Part shown: one piece after another, positions 62,501 through 64,000 of the stretch | How positions within the stretch are numbered: the stretch's first letter is position 1 | How the letters are laid out: every line of letters starts with the position of its first letter | DNA from: Segatella copri | GTDB lineage: Bacteria; Bacteroidota; Bacteroidia; Bacteroidales; Bacteroidaceae | Direction: 5' to 3' | Assembly: GCF_026015625.1 (NCBI RefSeq) | Contig: NZ_JAPDVG010000001.1 | Coordinates: forward strand, 1,302,001-1,366,000 | DNA length: 64,000 nucleotides | Notes under the pieces: generated by a model | Seen by the model: only the letters and a program-made list of their open reading frames with translations | What the model was told of the DNA's origin: nothing | The model's database searches: none | Translations under genes and position numbers: made by a program

Positions 62501-64000
62501 CTTCCCTGCAGTTGGAAGACGTGGAGGAAGCCTTGCTCTATCTCTCCAAGATAGGAGCCATGAAGCTGGAAGGAGGATTTCTGGTGCTTTACAATGCGAT
62601 GGCAATTAAACGCATCAAGGAACCTCGCCTCCACTATAAGCAGGAGGATTACCGCATGCTCAACGAATTCTACAAGCAGAAGATTCAGCAGATTCACATC
62701 GTGGGCGAATATGCCAACCTGATGGTAAGAGATTACGATGCCGCCCTGCAATATGTGCAGGATTACTTCCAGATGGACTACCATTGCTTCATCTCAAAAT
62801 ACTTCAAGGGCAACCGGGAGACTGAGATAGAGCGCAACGTAACACCTTCGAAGTATAAGAAACTCTTCGGAATACTCTCCAAGCGACAGAAGGAAATCAT
62901 CGACGACCACGAGTCCCGCTGCATCGTAGTCGCTGCCGGTCCTGGCAGCGGCAAGACACGTGTGCTCGTACATAAGCTTGCCTCTCTCCTGCTGCTGGAA
63001 GATGTAAAGCACGAACAACTTCTGATGCTTACTTTCTCTCGTGCAGCCGCTACCGAATTCAAGCAGCGACTGATGCAACTCATCGGCAATGCCGCCCATT
63101 TCGTAGAGATCAAGACCTTCCATTCCTACTGCTTCGACCTGCTGGGCAGGGTTGGCAATCTGGATGAGGCTGGAGATGTGGTTAAGCAAGCCGCCGAAAT
63201 GATCAACAATGGAGAAGTGGAGCCCAATCGCATCAGCAAGACCGTGCTCGTGATCGATGAGGCGCAAGACATGAGCAAGGATGACTATGCCCTTGTCTCT
63301 GCTCTGATGAAAGCCAACGAAGAGATGAGGGTGATTGCCGTAGGAGATGATGACCAGAACATCTATGAGTTTAGAGGTTCCAACTCGCGGTATCTCTATG
63401 AATTGACCCAGACAAAACACAGCCGTTTCATCGAGATGACCGAGAATTACCGCAGCCTTCGCCACATCGTGGATACTGCCAACGACTTTGCCCGAAACAT
63501 CCGCCAACGAATCAAATCTACCCCTATCATCTCCATGAGTCAAGAAGATGGAGAGGTAAGAATCGTGAAGCATCCATACGAGATTCAGGAGAAAAAGGCT
63601 TATATGTATCAGCCTATCCTAGAAGATGTTACGCGATTACTGGGAAGTAACACTTCAAAAGAAGCCGATGCATCTTCCCGCAAGAAGAACGAAACCATCA
63701 GCATCCTCACGCAGACCAATGAAGAGGCAGTCATCATGCTGGCTCTTCTTCACAGTCATGGCATCAAGGCCAAGCTGGTGCAATCAATGGACGGCTTGCG
63801 CTTCTGGAATCTGGCAGAGGTAAGATACCTCTTGAAGAAGATAGACCAAGGCATCAAGGAGACGAAATCCCCTATCATCCCTGATGATATTTGGGAAACA
63901 ACCAAGCAGCAGACATTCCAAAAGTATGCCACCAGCCAGGCATTGCCATATCTGCACCGCAGCCTCCAGATATTTGAGCAGACCAATCGTGCCAAGTACT
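59554..64000 (+). CDS. DEDD exonuclease - RecQ helicase - UvrD helicase fusion (partial)
   Basis: Open from ATG 59554 to the window end (1482 codons, no stop). Residues about 25-90 have DEDD-exonuclease features: D34-T-E36 and GHNLIHHD (79-86). A RecQ-type SF2 helicase follows, with Walker A PTGGGKS (308-314), DEAH (411-414), SCFTATA and ATSAFGMGVDKSDVGLVIHY, QEAGRAGRDP. A charged linker (about 925-960) leads to a UvrD-type SF1 helicase with AGPGSGKT (1128-1135) and DEAQD (1235-1239), GDDDQNIYEFRG. Large RecQ-UvrD fusions are known in Bacteroidales; they are probably DNA-repair or recombination enzymes. The stop lies outside the window. Confidence 0.9.
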   Translation, partial: MSIFSRLFERKNNLTVSSDIKKKDARSRNIAFVDTEVGLKDHKIHDIGALRYDGANFHQASQTALNKFLQEGKVDYICGHNLIHHDARYLQLNGILIDTLYLSPLLFPKRPYHHLVKDDKLMSEQMNNPVTDCEKAKELLMDEIAAWNQLSERKRKIFTLLLQNEEEFRGFLMYVGAIEKDDAIIEVSEFIHSEYKNHICAHADIPALAAQSPCGLAYALALIGTDDYQSVTPGWVLFHYPEVEHIIYMLCHTQCTDGCEYCNRMLDIHHNLKQLFGYDAFRTYDGEPLQEQASQAAVDGKSLLAIFPTGGGKSLTFQLPALMDGRTIHGLTVVISPLQSLMKDQVDNLADRGFTDAVTINGLLDPISRSLAIERVQSGDATILYIAPEMLRSKTIERILMARHVVRFVIDEAHCFSAWGQDFRVDYLYIGKFIKEYQERKFGKDAMTRNHGQTLIPVSCFTATAKQKVVQDICDYFKHWLGTDLQLFASSASRTNLHYSVIHVDSDGNKYNLLRSLVEQADCPTIIYVSRTKRTRELAQKLTRDGISALPYNGKMDADEKIHNQDAFMSDKVRIIVATSAFGMGVDKSDVGLVIHYDISDSLENYVQEAGRAGRDPHLNAKCYVLYSDEDLDKHFILLNQTKLSISEIQQVWKAIKDFTKQRPHVSCSALEIARQAGWDDSVSDIETRVRTALSALEQSGYIERGNNIPHVYATGITVKNMDEARLRLTESPLFSEDEMQNAIRIIKSLITQKHIAKAQDSEAESRIDYLADILGLSKRDVISSVDRMRQEGILADTHDISAYLQDISNKQRKPQQMLENFAKLERYILEHIPDESLHITYKQLNDNAVHDGINTSTEKKIRTLLYFLAVKGYAHKKEDGVRNLIVTRDKDIETIIKRFERRIEVCRFIIERLYSLAEENSKTITEESNNSSSEEKNPSEEKGLGKASGATDNRKEKPLQFSVVELLNDLKSSNQSLFSDFSSLQLEDVEEALLYLSKIGAMKLEGGFLVLYNAMAIKRIKEPRLHYKQEDYRMLNEFYKQKIQQIHIVGEYANLMVRDYDAALQYVQDYFQMDYHCFISKYFKGNRETEIERNVTPSKYKKLFGILSKRQKEIIDDHESRCIVVAAGPGSGKTRVLVHKLASLLLLEDVKHEQLLMLTFSRAAATEFKQRLMQLIGNAAHFVEIKTFHSYCFDLLGRVGNLDEAGDVVKQAAEMINNGEVEPNRISKTVLVIDEAQDMSKDDYALVSALMKANEEMRVIAVGDDDQNIYEFRGSNSRYLYELTQTKHSRFIEMTENYRSLRHIVDTANDFARNIRQRIKSTPIISMSQEDGEVRIVKHPYEIQEKKAYMYQPILEDVTRLLGSNTSKEADASSRKKNETISILTQTNEEAVIMLALLHSHGIKAKLVQSMDGLRFWNLAEVRYLLKKIDQGIKETKSPIIPDDIWETTKQQTFQKYATSQALPYLHRSLQIFEQTNRAKY

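Overview
The window looks like chromosomal DNA of a Bacteroidales bacterium, most probably Prevotellaceae (Prevotella/Segatella type). This is inferred from many promoters of the Bacteroidota form (TTTG about 20 bp upstream of TAnnTTTG), abundant TonB-dependent and other outer-membrane beta-barrels, ECF sigma/anti-sigma/receptor operons, a bifunctional HisB, an S37/PS-10 peptidase and a patatin-BamA-like protein. Species cannot be fixed without a search.

Layout. 0-6 kb: two broken gene ends, a four-copy 23-bp tandem repeat, a MATE exporter, tRNA-Lys(CTT), an S37-type peptidase and a patatin-type outer-membrane lipase. 6-16.5 kb: a defence/accessory island with a RelE/ParE toxin-antitoxin pair, a second orphan antitoxin and a third stub, an unknown gene, a type III restriction-modification system (mod-res), a PIN toxin-antitoxin pair between direct repeats, and an AAA-ATPase/PD-(D/E)XK protein. 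Three copies of a GGTGAAGAG-rich dispersed repeat are scattered through it. 16.9-24 kb: mostly housekeeping genes (DUF486 membrane protein, MBL-fold hydrolase, TamL, SpoU-type rRNA methyltransferase, HisB, porin). 25-32 kb: a sigma/membrane protein/plug-like operon, then a two-component system divergent from an outer-membrane barrel, FKBP, and an FAD oxidoreductase collapsed by an internal deletion.

33.6-47.9 kb is a surface-receptor region. It holds two stand-alone outer-membrane barrels and two sigma/anti-sigma/TonB-receptor operons; the receptor of the second operon carries an in-frame TGA. Between the operons lie two MNT-HEPN toxin-antitoxin modules, the first with a decayed HEPN gene. 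Repeats around them suggest the whole unit was duplicated in tandem and a third receptor operon was later deleted.

48-54.5 kb: radical SAM protein, pyridoxamine kinase, EamA transporter, and an outer-membrane barrel divergent from an unusual membrane-tethered winged-helix regulator. 54.6-64 kb: a lipoprotein, a methyltransferase, a single polypeptide joining an ECF sigma factor to an inner-membrane helix and a C-terminal outer-membrane beta-barrel (the most unusual gene here), a second AAA-ATPase that has lost its nuclease core, and a giant exonuclease-RecQ-UvrD fusion running off the end.

Recurrent themes are trans-envelope signalling to surface proteins and repeat-driven rearrangement (duplications, scars and collapsed genes).
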